In this document: piece after piece, positions 9,195 through 19,500 of the stretch
Layout of the letters: each line of letters opens with the position of its first letter
Position numbering within the stretch: the first letter of the stretch is position 1
Source of the DNA: CAJGCS01 sp045589955
Lineage (GTDB): Bacteria; Bacillota_I; Bacilli_A; ML615J-28; CAG-313
Length of the DNA: 55,930 bases
NCBI GenBank assembly: GCA_045589955.1
Contig: JAZNQD010000052.1
Coordinates: 1 to 55,930 of the forward strand
Direction: 5' to 3'
Translations under genes and position numbers: made by a program
Notes under the pieces: generated by a model
Databases searched by the model: none
What the model was told of the DNA's origin: nothing
What the model saw: only the letters and a program-made list of their open reading frames with translations

Positions 9195-9483
9195 ATAATT
9201 CGTTTATAATATTAAAAACTCGACTTTCTTGAGTATAATAAATATTTTCGATAGATGTTTGGTGTTCGTAGTTAGTTACAGGGATTTTATTTTCTGTTAA
9301 AATACCAATTTCTTTGTATCCTTCTACGAGTGATAAATCGGTAATAATTAAATAGTCAAAAGAAATGTTTTCGTTATTGAGTAATAAATTACAATCATCG
9401 ATCAGTTTAATTTTACTATTTATAACGTTAAAATGTTCACAAGTTTGAATCTTATTAGACAAAACAATAATATTATAATGCAA
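9193..9483 (-). CDS. 96-residue protein resembling the end of an FAD/NAD(P) disulfide-reductase domain
   Basis: The start is probably TTG at 9481-9483, because a strong SD GAGGTGAT (9488-9495) lies 4 nt upstream; the upstream ATG at 9532-9534 would place that SD inside the gene. The C-terminal half (Y-L-I-I-T-D, E-I-G-I-L-T-E-N-K-I-P-V, then Q-T-S-I-E-N-I-Y-Y) echoes the thioredoxin-reductase pattern D-x-V-I-(x)n-G-I-(x)n-G-x-I-x-V-(x)n-T-S-x-P-N-I-Y-A-A-G-D. The Gly-rich dinucleotide motif and the closing GD are absent. It may be a decayed or repurposed domain. This assignment is weak. Confidence 0.6.
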   Translation of the reverse strand: MHYNIIVLSNKIQTCEHFNVINSKIKLIDDCNLLLNNENISFDYLIITDLSLVEGYKEIGILTENKIPVTNYEHQTSIENIYYTQESRVFNIINEL

Positions 9484-9537
9484 AATAATCACCTCAAAAA
9501 ATAGTATATCAAAAAAGATAAAAAAAAGTTTCATTTG

Positions 9538-9546
9538 TGCTATAAT
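9538..9546 (+). promoter_or_regulatory. Extended -10 promoter for the 9580 operon
   Basis: TGC-TATAAT (9538-9546) sits 33 nt before the start codon of the zinc-ribbon membrane protein. There is no good -35, as is common with TGn-extended promoters. Confidence 0.6.
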
Positions 9547-9579
9547 AAGTTTGAAAAAACTAATGAAAGAATTGATTAA

Positions 9580-10368
9580 ATGAAAATTAGATGTAAAAAT
9601 TGTTATCGTGTTTTAAACGAAAATGAAGAATATTGTACAAGTTGTGGTGAACATAGCTTAGAGATGGCTGAGTACATGCGTACTGGTGTTCGTAAAATCT
9701 CTCAAGGAGAAAAATTAAGAACAACTCTTTTATTTTTCGCCTTTATTGCTTTTCTTGGTACTGGTGCTATTAGTATTGGTTTATCTTTAATTGATGGATA
9801 TGTTGAAGAAAATGCTATTTATAATGTAATGGGTAAACTCATTACAAGTATGGCTCTAATTGTTGGTTTGACAATTGTCTTCCGAAAAGAGTTAAAAGGT
9901 ATTTTCTTTAAAGGAAATTTATTCCAAACAATTGGTGGTTTAGCAATTGGAATTGTTGCTGGAGCAATTTTAGTAATTGTATCTAGTTTCCTTGATTTTG
10001 CGAAAATTATCCCTCAAAATTTACTTGATTATATACCACTAAATAAGGTATCATTTGAGTTTTTTAGCTTATTTTTTGTAATGATTCTTGTTTCGATTTG
10101 TGAAGAATATATTTATCGTCATCGCTTAATTAATTTCTTTGACGAAGATACAATGTTAAATGATTTTTGGATTGTATTCTTCACAACAATTATCTCAACT
10201 GTATTAAGTTTTGCTTGGTTTATGTCAGTAAAAACATTATTGATGACACTAATAATTAATTTACTAATGTCTTTATTATATATTAATACAAACCGAAGCT
10301 TAGGCATTAATATTGTTGTTCGTTGTTTTATTTATTTTGGTGTATTATTATTAAATTATTTTATATAG
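9580..10368 (+). CDS. Zinc-ribbon membrane protein with degenerate CPBP (CAAX-like) domain
   Basis: The 262-residue protein starts with a zinc ribbon (C5xxC8, C19xxC22) followed by about seven hydrophobic segments from residue ~47. The segment E175-E176-Y-I-Y-R180 matches motif 1 (EExxxR) of CPBP/Rce1-type intramembrane proteases. The expected motif 2 (FxxxH) appears only as L-S-F-A-W-F-M-S-V, without His, and no later His-x3-Asn motif is visible. It may therefore be a non-catalytic scaffold. Weak SD. It heads an operon with ychF, cca and yhaM (12-nt gap to ychF). Confidence 0.75.
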   Translation: MKIRCKNCYRVLNENEEYCTSCGEHSLEMAEYMRTGVRKISQGEKLRTTLLFFAFIAFLGTGAISIGLSLIDGYVEENAIYNVMGKLITSMALIVGLTIVFRKELKGIFFKGNLFQTIGGLAIGIVAGAILVIVSSFLDFAKIIPQNLLDYIPLNKVSFEFFSLFFVMILVSICEEYIYRHRLINFFDEDTMLNDFWIVFFTTIISTVLSFAWFMSVKTLLMTLIINLLMSLLYINTNRSLGINIVVRCFIYFGVLLLNYFI

Positions 10369-10380
10369 GAGAGAATAGAT

Positions 10381-11478
10381 ATGGCCTTAACAGCTGGAAT
10401 TGTTGGATTACCTAATGTTGGTAAATCAACATTATTTAATGCAATAACAAAAGCAGGAGCTTATTCTGCTAATTTCCCTTTTGCAACAATCGAGCCAAAT
10501 GTTGGTATCGTTGAAGTAAAAGATCATCGTTTAGATGAAATTGTTAAAATTGTTAATCCTCGTAGTATTGTCCCAACATCTTTTTCTTTTACTGATATAG
10601 CAGGCCTTGTTAAAGGCGCAAGCAAAGGTGAAGGCCTAGGAAATCAATTTTTATCTCATATTCGTGATGTTGATGCAATATGTCAAGTTGTTAGATGTTT
10701 TGATGATGAAAATATTGTGCATGTTGAAGGACGAGTTGATCCGATTTCTGATATTGAAATTATTAATTTAGAATTAATATTTGCAGATATGGAAGTAGTA
10801 GAAAAAAGACTACCTAAGATTGAAAAGAAAGCACAACTTAAAGTTGATAAAGATGCAATGTACGAATATGATATTTTAAAAAGACTTCATGAAGCTTTTT
10901 TAAATAATATTCCTGCTCGTAATGTAGATTTAACAGAAGAAGAAAAATTCTTTATTAAGAATTACCAATTCTTAACTATGAAACCAATGCTTTATGTTGC
11001 AAATGTTAGTGAAAATGATATTGCAACAGGAAATGCATATGTTGAAAAAGTAAGAGAATATGCGGAAAAAGAAAACTCAAAAGTTGTAATGATTAGCGCA
11101 AAAATTGAAGAAGAACTTTCTGAGTTCGATGATGAAGAAAAAGCTGCATTTATGGAAGATTTAGGAATTGAACAAAGTGGTCTTGATCAACTAATCAAAG
11201 AAGCATATAATTTATTAGGATTATGCACATATTTCACTGCTGGTGAAAAAGAATGTCGTGCTTGGACTTTTAAAAAAGGAATGAAAGCTCCACAATGTGC
11301 AGGTATCATTCATACTGATTTTGAAAAAGGATTCATTAAGGCGGAAACATATTCATATGATGATTTAATGCAATATGGAACTCCACTTAAAGTAAAAGAA
11401 GCGGGAAAAGTAAGACTAGAAGGAAAGGAATATGTTGTCCAAGACGGCGACATAATGTTATTTAGATTTAATATTTAA
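10381..11478 (+). CDS. ychF: Redox-regulated ATPase YchF
   Basis: An Obg-family P-loop protein that prefers ATP (OLA1/YchF) and associates with ribosomes and stress responses. It has 365 residues, full length. G1 is GLPNVGKST, G3 is DIAGLVKGAS and the atypical G4 region is YVANVSE, which is the known NxxE reason for ATP preference. The C-terminal TGS domain ends ...VVQDGDIMLFRFN. SD AGGAG, 12 nt after the preceding gene. Confidence 0.97.
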   Translation: MALTAGIVGLPNVGKSTLFNAITKAGAYSANFPFATIEPNVGIVEVKDHRLDEIVKIVNPRSIVPTSFSFTDIAGLVKGASKGEGLGNQFLSHIRDVDAICQVVRCFDDENIVHVEGRVDPISDIEIINLELIFADMEVVEKRLPKIEKKAQLKVDKDAMYEYDILKRLHEAFLNNIPARNVDLTEEEKFFIKNYQFLTMKPMLYVANVSENDIATGNAYVEKVREYAEKENSKVVMISAKIEEELSEFDDEEKAAFMEDLGIEQSGLDQLIKEAYNLLGLCTYFTAGEKECRAWTFKKGMKAPQCAGIIHTDFEKGFIKAETYSYDDLMQYGTPLKVKEAGKVRLEGKEYVVQDGDIMLFRFNI

Positions 11479-11495
11479 TCATAGGAGGACTATTT

Positions 11496-13085
11496 ATGGG
11501 TGCAAATTATCGTTGTAATTTAGCAACATCTAAAGAAGGCTATTTAGAAAAGTTAAAAACTCGCAATCCCGATGGATATGCATATTTAATGGAAGGTATT
11601 AATATTATAAGCCGATTAAATGAAAAAATGTTCGAAGCCTATATTGTTGGTGGTGCTGTTAGAGATATATTATTAAATAGAGATTTTAATGATATTGATA
11701 TTTGTACTACAGCTACTCCCGGTGAAGTGATGTCTGTTTTCCCTGAAGCTGATGATCGATATGCAAATATGGGCGTTGTAACGATTAAGGTTGGGGAAAT
11801 GAAATTTGAAGTTACCACTTTTAGAATTGAAGAATATTCTGGTAAATCAAGAATACCTACTAAAGTCCATTATTCACGAAGCTTAATTGATGATGTAATG
11901 CGAAGAGATTATACAATTAATGCTCTTGCATTAAGTGCTACTTTTAATGTGATTGACATTACAAGAAAAGGACTTAACGATATTAAAAATAAAAAAGTAA
12001 GAATTATTGGTAAAGGTAAAAGAAGATACGAAGAAGATCCAATTAGATTCTTCCGTGGACTAGAACTTGTAAGTAAATATCGTTTTAGCGTTTCATTGAA
12101 CACACTATATGCGATGAAGAAGTCAAGCAAAAATTTATTAACTTTATCTCATGGTAGAATAGCTGAAGAACTTGTTAAAGTATTTAAACATAAATACCGC
12201 ACAAAAGCATTTAAATACCTTGCAAACTATGAACTTATGAAAGCTATACCTGAGTATAATGATTGGTTTCATCGTATGGTTGGTGTATTTAAAAAGTTGT
12301 CAACAATTGATGCCTTCGCAATGTTATATTATATGATGGATAAGATCCCAGCTAATTTACCATTTAATAAGAATGAGATAGTTGAAATGCAAGCAATTAT
12401 TAAAACAATTAATTGTTTGACAAATGCTCAAGTTGATCGTTTAATGGTATTTGAAACAAAATATGAAACATTGCTTGCTGCAAACAACATCCTAAAAAGT
12501 CTTGATAAAAATTATAAGAATCAAGCTGGTCGTATTAAGAAACTTCAACGTAGTGCTTATATCACTGATCGTTCTGAACTTAACTTTAAAACCGAAGATT
12601 TGATTAGATTACTTCAAGGAGAAACAGGTCCAAAGATTGGACTAATCATGAATATCTTGGTTAAAAAAGTTGTTTTAGGAGAAGCTAAAAATAACTTCTC
12701 AATGTTAAAACAAGAAGCGGTTAAACTTCTATTTGTTTCAGAAGAAGAATTAGAAGATATATATCATTCAATTGGTGTAGTAGAAGAAAAAACTACTTCT
12801 ACTAAGACACAATCTGAAAATGAGGATGGTGTGGCTCCAGAAGTTGTTGAATTAACAGAAGAACAAAAAGAAGCAGCACGAATTGCAAAGTTACAAGAAA
12901 ACTATAATAAAGAATTAAAAGATATATATCACGCGTTATTAAAATATATAACTGCATATGATAGTATGAATATTGAAGATCAAAAGTTGGTGGAGAAGGA
13001 GACTTTAGAAAAAGCTCGTACAACACTATTAGATACTAATCCTCAATATTTCGAATTGTTTGAAAAGAAAGGTGCTAAAAAATAA
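11496..13085 (+). CDS. cca: CCA-adding tRNA nucleotidyltransferase with C-terminal extension
   Basis: Class II nucleotidyltransferase that completes tRNA 3' CCA ends. The N-terminal polymerase head is clear: YIVGGAVRDILL, D-I-D-I-C metal ligands, RRDYTINALAL and EEDPIRFFRGLEL. It is 529 residues against roughly 400 in Bacillus CCA enzymes. The extra ~110 C-terminal residues contain a Thr/Ser/Glu-rich linker (about 428-450), then a charged helix-rich segment. Strong SD (AGGAGG). Its TAA overlaps the yhaM ATG by one base. Confidence 0.93.
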   Translation: MGANYRCNLATSKEGYLEKLKTRNPDGYAYLMEGINIISRLNEKMFEAYIVGGAVRDILLNRDFNDIDICTTATPGEVMSVFPEADDRYANMGVVTIKVGEMKFEVTTFRIEEYSGKSRIPTKVHYSRSLIDDVMRRDYTINALALSATFNVIDITRKGLNDIKNKKVRIIGKGKRRYEEDPIRFFRGLELVSKYRFSVSLNTLYAMKKSSKNLLTLSHGRIAEELVKVFKHKYRTKAFKYLANYELMKAIPEYNDWFHRMVGVFKKLSTIDAFAMLYYMMDKIPANLPFNKNEIVEMQAIIKTINCLTNAQVDRLMVFETKYETLLAANNILKSLDKNYKNQAGRIKKLQRSAYITDRSELNFKTEDLIRLLQGETGPKIGLIMNILVKKVVLGEAKNNFSMLKQEAVKLLFVSEEELEDIYHSIGVVEEKTTSTKTQSENEDGVAPEVVELTEEQKEAARIAKLQENYNKELKDIYHALLKYITAYDSMNIEDQKLVEKETLEKARTTLLDTNPQYFELFEKKGAKK

Positions 13086-14020
13086 TGAAAAAGTTTAGTG
13101 AAATGAATATAGGCGATGACGTTATTTTTAATGCCTTAGTTGAAAACCTTCAAAAGCGTTTCACTCCTAATAAAAAAGCATATTATAGTTTAAGCCTTAC
13201 AGATGGAGAAACAATTATTGATGCTCGTGTTTGGGATGAAGGCCTTGTTGAAAAAAATGATGTCAGTGCTGGTGAAGTATATTTATTTGAAGCTCATATT
13301 AATGAGTATGCAGGTAAGATGCAATATGTAGTAAGAAGTATTCAAAAGGTTATGGATGGAGTTGATGTATCTCAATTTTATCGAACTGCTCCATTATCAA
13401 AGGAATATTTAAAAAACAGTATTAAAGAATATATTCAAAAAATTGATAATAGTATATTAAAACAAGTTGTCGTTGAATTAATAGCTAATGTTAAAGATGA
13501 ATTCTTTGAATATCCAGCTGCTATGTCAATGCACCATAATTATCAATATGGATTGATCCATCATACATTATCAATGTTAAAAATTGCTGACACATGTATT
13601 GAACTTTATCCTAATATTAATAAAAGTTTACTATATTCAGGTGTTATAATTCATGATGTTGGTAAAACAAAAGAACTTAGCAAAGCTCATTCTCCTATCT
13701 ATACACAAGAAGGGAATCTGTTAGGGCATATTGTTATTGGCTTACAAATGTTAGCTGTTGTTGCTAATAAATTACAAGTGGAAGAAACAGAAGAAGTTAA
13801 AATGTTAGAACATATGCTTGCATCACATCATGGTGAACTTGAATGGGGGAGTCCTAAAGAACCAGGGATTTTAGAAGCTTATGCTTTACACTATATTGAT
13901 TTGATGGATTCTAAATTGGCTTCATTAAATCCAGAAGTTGGAAAAACGCAAAAAGGTTCATCTACAGGACCAATTGGAAGCATTAACCGTAAGTGCTTAT
14001 ATGTTCCAAATATTAAATAA
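13085..14020 (+). CDS. yhaM: 3'-5' exoribonuclease YhaM family (OB fold + HD domain)
   Basis: A Mn-dependent 3'-5' exoribonuclease active on short RNA and ssDNA. Of 311 residues, 1-95 form an OB-fold nucleic-acid-binding module (ARVWDEG, HINEYAGKMQYVV), and ~140-290 an HD phosphohydrolase domain (HHNYQYGLIHHTLSM, IIHDVGKTKEL, SHHGELEWGSPKEP). These motifs are diagnostic of YhaM/CBF1. It is translationally coupled to cca (1-nt overlap), so two RNA 3'-end enzymes are made together. Confidence 0.95.
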   Translation: MKKFSEMNIGDDVIFNALVENLQKRFTPNKKAYYSLSLTDGETIIDARVWDEGLVEKNDVSAGEVYLFEAHINEYAGKMQYVVRSIQKVMDGVDVSQFYRTAPLSKEYLKNSIKEYIQKIDNSILKQVVVELIANVKDEFFEYPAAMSMHHNYQYGLIHHTLSMLKIADTCIELYPNINKSLLYSGVIIHDVGKTKELSKAHSPIYTQEGNLLGHIVIGLQMLAVVANKLQVEETEEVKMLEHMLASHHGELEWGSPKEPGILEAYALHYIDLMDSKLASLNPEVGKTQKGSSTGPIGSINRKCLYVPNIK

Positions 14021-14022
14021 TA

Positions 14023-14052
14023 AAACAGCCTCTAATACTAGAGGCTGTTTTT
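14023..14052 (+). terminator. Terminator of ychF-cca-yhaM unit
   Basis: A 12-bp perfect stem (AAACAGCCTCTA / TAGAGGCTGTTT, 14023-14034 and 14039-14050) with a 4-nt loop and T tail. Confidence 0.92.
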
Positions 14053-14080
14053 ATATTTCTATATATAATAAGGAAAAGAA

Positions 14081-14106
14081 AAAGGTCATAGAAACTATGA
14101 CCTTTT
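14081..14106 (-). terminator. Terminator of the PrsA-like operon
   Basis: An 11-bp stem AAAGGTCATAG / CTATGACCTTT (14081-14091, 14095-14105) with a 3-nt loop. On the minus strand it is followed by a T-rich run just past the 14112 stop. Confidence 0.9.
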
Positions 14107-14111
14107 ATTTA

Positions 14112-16598
14112 TTATTCGTCTTTGTTTAAAGATTGTTCAATTACTTTTAAAACAGTAGCTTTAAGTTCTGGATGACTTTCAAACTTAATTGTTTCATCAT
14201 TGATTAAATCTTTAGTAGTATTGAATAATTTATCACTGATAATTGTAGCTTTAGTTAAGTTAGCAATTGCAGGAGTGTAGTAAGCTTTAATTGCACTTGC
14301 AATAGTACTACTTACGTTACTTGAATCTTTTTGATATGATTCATATTGTTCTAAAGTTGGTTTATATTCAGGATCTTTTTCAGGATCGCTAGCATTTTCT
14401 TTAATATAAGTTGGCTTAATTGCTTTTGTAATAACTAATCTGTAAGCAGCATTATTACTAATGAATGCTTCACTCATATCACCGAATAAATCAGCTTTAA
14501 TTGTAACTGCAACGCCATCAATAGTTCTGTATCCTGGATCTAAAGTTTGACCGAATGGTTTAACATTATTAATTTTATATTCTTTAACAAGATTATATTG
14601 TTTTTCAGCTTCTGCTAAGATAGCTTCATCAGCAGTAGAAGTGTTAGTATAAGTTTGAGAAGTTACTAATACTAATTGTAAACCAGCTTTCTTATATTTA
14701 GTCCATTGGTTAACTGAGAAATATGGAGTTGATTTATATTGTTTTACAACTTCTTCTAAACCTGCAGCTAATGTTCCATTGATTTCTGCATCTCTTTCTT
14801 TTTTAGCTTGTGCGTAAACTAATTCAACAAATTCTTTTGCAAGAGCTTCCTCTTCATCAGTCATTTCATCAGCAATGTTATCAGTTAAACCATTAGCAGC
14901 TTTGTCAAAGTAAGCATAAACACCAATCATTGAAGCGCTAAAGTATTCTTCGAAGATTTTTTCCATTTCGGCTTGAACTAAGTGGTCAGCAGTTTGAGTA
15001 ACGTTACCTTCTTCATCTTTAATTTCTTCATCCATGTAAATGTCTTTAATGAAGTAACCTTCAGCTGCAGAATATAATGAACCACCGTATAATGCCATTA
15101 ATTCAGCTTCAGTAGCAACACCAAAGTAATCTAACATGAATTTATCCCAACCATAGTTTGCAGGGAAACCTTTAGAAGCGTAATCGCCTTTAGCTAATGC
15201 ATCTTTGTAAGATTGAATATCAGTCTTATAATATTTATCATAAGTTTCTTGATCTAATACTTTACCAGTTGCATATTCAGTAACTTTGTTGAATTCAGGA
15301 TTGCTTAATACGATATATTCTTGAGCATATAATAATGATAATGCAGCACCATATTTATTAAGTAATCTTTCAAATAATTGATCAGCAGTTAATTGATGTT
15401 TTTCACCATTGAAAGTGAATTCAGCAACAACTTTGTCATTTTCGTCAGTAGTTGTAACATATTTATCTAATTCTAATTTAGCTTCAGTAATGTTATCGTT
15501 ATAATATTTATTATAACCTACTTCTAAGCCTTCATCATAAATTTTAACAGCTGCTTTTTGTTGAGCGCTTGCTAATAAGAATGAACTTGTGATAGAACTT
15601 TCAAGTAAGTATTTTTTAACTTCAGCTTTTTGTTCTTCAGTAGCGTCTTTGTATTCACCATAAGTAGAAGTTTCAGCAACTTTAAGAGCTAAGAAGAAGC
15701 GGCTACCATATGCTACTGGAGCATGTGTATAAGATTTTTGAAGATCAGCATCAATAGTTTCTAATCCAGCAACTTTATTTGCAATTGTTGCAGAATAGTT
15801 AGCTAATTCATGTTTGTATTCTTCAGCATTGTGTTTGAATGTTTGTTCTGCAGAAACACCTGGGTTCATAGCTTGATGAATTTGTGTGAATACAGATTTA
15901 ATTTCTTCTGCAGTTAATGCTTTACCATCTTTTTGCCATCCGAATGTTAAGTTTCTTAAATCGATATCATGTTCAGCTAAGATTTGTTTTGCTTCATAAT
16001 CACTGTCAAATGTTAAAATAATTACAGTGTAGTCGTTTTGGAAAATTGATTCAAATGTTGTTTGATAAATTTCATCATTGAAGATAGCAGTTTTAGCATC
16101 AGCATTTAATTTATCAACATGCTTTTCGTATTCACTTAAACCATAAGCATAACGTTTATATTCTAATTCATAATATTGTTTCCATTCAGCTTCAGTTTCA
16201 TAGCCTTGAGTAAACATTGATTCATTATGTTCTTTTTCTTTTTCAGCCATTTCTTCAGCAGATAAATCATTTTCAGGATCAGTTGTACCATAAATAATGA
16301 AATCTAAATGTTCTTTAAAATCATCTTGATCATATTCGAAATCTTCAAGAGTGATTTCATCCATCCATGCAATGATAGCATCTAGCCCATATGTTTGGAT
16401 AAGACGATTATAAACAGCTCTATTAGTGATTGCTTTTCCACCAAGAGTTAAGAATGCAGCATCAGCATTGCTAACCATAGGTTCTTTACTTGGATGAGCA
16501 TAAGCTGATTCTGTTGGTTTTGGTTTACAAGAAGCAACACCTAATAATAATAAAACAACTAGGAAACAAGGTAAGATTTTAGATAATAATTTTTTCAT
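14112..16598 (-). CDS. Large PrsA/SurA-like lipoprotein (828 aa)
   Basis: The signal peptide ends V-A-S-C24, a lipobox, so the protein is anchored on the outer face of the membrane. Residues ~45-75 (LTLGGKAITNRAVYNRL) resemble the start of the SurA/PrsA chaperone domain (V-x-G-x-x-I-T-x-x-E-L). A following segment (VIILTFDSDYEAKQIL) resembles a parvulin-like strand-helix unit. The body is acidic and helix-rich. It shares N-Y-G-W-x-x-F-x-x-D-Y-F-G and T-Y-T-N-T-S motifs with the upstream 1104-residue gene, so they are paralogues. The SD (GGAAGGAG) lies inside that gene's 3' end, with a 1-nt gap between genes. Extracytoplasmic folding is inferred. Confidence 0.8.
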   Translation of the reverse strand: MKKLLSKILPCFLVVLLLLGVASCKPKPTESAYAHPSKEPMVSNADAAFLTLGGKAITNRAVYNRLIQTYGLDAIIAWMDEITLEDFEYDQDDFKEHLDFIIYGTTDPENDLSAEEMAEKEKEHNESMFTQGYETEAEWKQYYELEYKRYAYGLSEYEKHVDKLNADAKTAIFNDEIYQTTFESIFQNDYTVIILTFDSDYEAKQILAEHDIDLRNLTFGWQKDGKALTAEEIKSVFTQIHQAMNPGVSAEQTFKHNAEEYKHELANYSATIANKVAGLETIDADLQKSYTHAPVAYGSRFFLALKVAETSTYGEYKDATEEQKAEVKKYLLESSITSSFLLASAQQKAAVKIYDEGLEVGYNKYYNDNITEAKLELDKYVTTTDENDKVVAEFTFNGEKHQLTADQLFERLLNKYGAALSLLYAQEYIVLSNPEFNKVTEYATGKVLDQETYDKYYKTDIQSYKDALAKGDYASKGFPANYGWDKFMLDYFGVATEAELMALYGGSLYSAAEGYFIKDIYMDEEIKDEEGNVTQTADHLVQAEMEKIFEEYFSASMIGVYAYFDKAANGLTDNIADEMTDEEEALAKEFVELVYAQAKKERDAEINGTLAAGLEEVVKQYKSTPYFSVNQWTKYKKAGLQLVLVTSQTYTNTSTADEAILAEAEKQYNLVKEYKINNVKPFGQTLDPGYRTIDGVAVTIKADLFGDMSEAFISNNAAYRLVITKAIKPTYIKENASDPEKDPEYKPTLEQYESYQKDSSNVSSTIASAIKAYYTPAIANLTKATIISDKLFNTTKDLINDETIKFESHPELKATVLKVIEQSLNKDE

Positions 16599-16599
16599 A

Positions 16600-19500
16600 T
16601 TATTTATTTGCTCCTTCCTCTGCTTCTTCAGCTAATTTCTTTTCAGTAACTTCAACAATTTTTTGTAATTGTGCGTTACGTGCATCTTTTGTATCTGCAT
16701 CTTTGAAATCAAATACTTTTGGAGATTCTTGAGTAGATTTTAATAAATCTAATGTGAAGTTAGTCATTTCACTTCCGCCTTCGATTTCGCTTACTGCAGC
16801 ATCATAATAAGTTTTTAAAACTTTTTGAGTATCGCTATTGAATGCTAATGCATCAATATCGAAACCATATTTTTCTAAGAATTCAGCTTTTGATTCTGCT
16901 AAAGCTTCTTTTTCTTCATCAGATAAGTTTTCTTTCTTAGATAATTCTAAGTTGTAACCATATTTTTCTAATAATGCTTCTAATGCAGCTTTCTTAGCAG
17001 CTTTTTCACTTTCAACAAATGAGTAAGTGCTATCTTTAATTGCATTGTATTGTGTTAAAGCATAGTTAATTTCGATTTGTGCATCTTTTTCTGCAAGAGG
17101 AGTAACTTTAGTAGTTCCTAATACAGCGATGTGGTGGTAACCATAAACAGATGCAAATGGTTTATCAGATAATAATGGAGCATCGAATGTAACACCTAAT
17201 AAATTATTGCTTTCGATAGTATCCCAAATTTTTGAAATTTCATCTGCAAATTCTTCAACGATACTTGAAGTGTTTGTATAAGTGTTAGCAGTTTCAGCTT
17301 TTGCAAGTAAACCTTGTTGTTTGTATTGACCCCAAACTGCATCATTTAAGTCAGCTTCATTGTATTCTTTAACGATTGCAACTAATTGATCAGCAATAGT
17401 AGATTTTAAAGTTTCTGGAGCACGTTTATATAATTCTTCAGCTAATTCTTCAGCTAATTTAACTTGTGTATCACTCCATAAACCTTCTTCAAGTGGGCTG
17501 TCAGCAGTTCCATCATAGTTTGTATCAAGACTGATAATTAAGTTAACAAGAGTTAAACTATAGTGTTCTTCTTCAATAACTTCAACTTGTTTCTTGATTA
17601 ATGTAAGCATTAATTCATCATAATTTGTGATTTGTGCATCTTTATGTTCAGCGTTATAAGCATTTAAGTAAACTTTTTCTTTTAATGCATCTAGTGCATC
17701 AGTGTAAATATAACCACCGAAAGAAGAATTTGTTAATAAATCTTTATCAGAGTAAGCACCGAAGTAATCTTGTCTGAAATCATTCCAACCATAATTACCA
17801 GGGAAGTTAGGAATGAAACCATAATATGCTAAGTAAGAATATGTAAAGTAATCCATTTCGAAATTGTTTCTGAAACTTGATACTTCATTTTCAAATAATT
17901 CTTCAACAACTTTCTTATTTAATACTTTATCAGTATAAGGATTGTAATAAGGATTATCTTTTACAGTTTCATATGTGTTAATGAAATCAACAACAATAGA
18001 AACACCATATTTTTCTTCTAATGATTCGTATAATTCTTCAGCTTCAATGTATTCAGTTTTACCATTAATAACAACTGAAGCAACGTTATATTTTTGATTT
18101 TTCTTTGATTTAGCAAATTTTTGATAATTAGTTAATTTTAATGTTGATTCAAAGAATGTTTTGTAATCATATTCATAAATAGCTTCAAGATATTTATCAT
18201 AGATTTTGAATTCAGCATTAGTACGTCTTTCGTAGATCATCTTACTAGCATTATTATCAGTTTTTAGATCTTCTAATAATTTTTCTACTAATTCGTCTTT
18301 AACAGAATCAAATTTTACATTTTCTACTTCTTCAAATTTAATCATTAAGAAGTAGAAGTTGCTACCTTTAACAGGTGCTACTGTGTAACTCTTAACAAAA
18401 TCAGCATGTGCATCGTTATTAGCAATTGGTTCTAATTTACCAGATGCCTTTAAGTAAGAACTTAATTGAGAGTCGATAGCGCTTAATTCAGAAGCAGTCC
18501 AAACAAATTTAGAATATTTATTTGGTTCAGTTTCAAGTTCAAATGAATCCATAAATTCTTTTGTTAATGTATGTTTAGCATATGCTTGAATATTTGGAAG
18601 TGAAATTGTTTCATCTTCAGCAGTTTCTTTAACTTCTGATTGACAATCAAATTCGATTGTTTCAGTATATGATAATTTATCATCAACAACTAATGTTACT
18701 GTTGCAGTTAAGTCAAAACCACCTTTTTTACCAACTTCAGTTGATTTTAAAGTTAATTTGTCTTCAGAAAGTTCAACATAATCATTTTCAACGATTTTCC
18801 AAGCAATAGTGATATCAATACCATCTTTAACAGTTACTGTTGTAGGAAGTGTAATTGTACCTTTCATAGTGAATTTCTTTAATGATTCTTGTAATTCATA
18901 TACAGCTTCATTGAAAGCAGCTTTGTGATTGATAGAATCATCAATTTTATCTGTAGGAATAATGTTACCACTTGTTGCATAGTAACCATAAACTTCATTA
19001 TACATTGCATAGAAAATGTCTAATACTTCTTTATTAGATAAACGATGTTTTTCTTTTGCACTTGCACTTTGGTCACCTGTGTAGTAATCATAATCATCAT
19101 CCATCCAACCATCTTGGTTAATAGAAGTAACGTTTTGAGTGTTAATTCCATAACGAGCCATCATTGCTTTTGCAGCAGCTTCACTTGTAAAAGGAATAAA
19201 TAAGCCGTAAGTTTTTGCTTCATATAAAGCATCAAATTTAGCTTGTAATTCTTTTTCAGTAAATAGTTCTTCAGGATTTTCAACTTCGTCTTTAGCATTT
19301 TGTGCTAATTTTTCTTCTTTCCATTGTTCAACATAAGCATCTTTTGCCCAATTGTTACGAACATATTGAAGACGATAGTGGTTTTTAACAGTTTCCCAAA
19401 CTTTTGAATCTAGATTAGTAACTTTTTGATTTTCTTCATCACCGATTTGTTCAGCTGTGATTAAATTGTTCATTTCTAATGATTCAATTAATTCATCCCA

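Noticed and set aside
9503..9511. Minus-strand extended -10 (TGA-TATACT) for the 96-residue gene
   Set aside because: The implied start would leave about one base before the SD, so it was not listed as a promoter.
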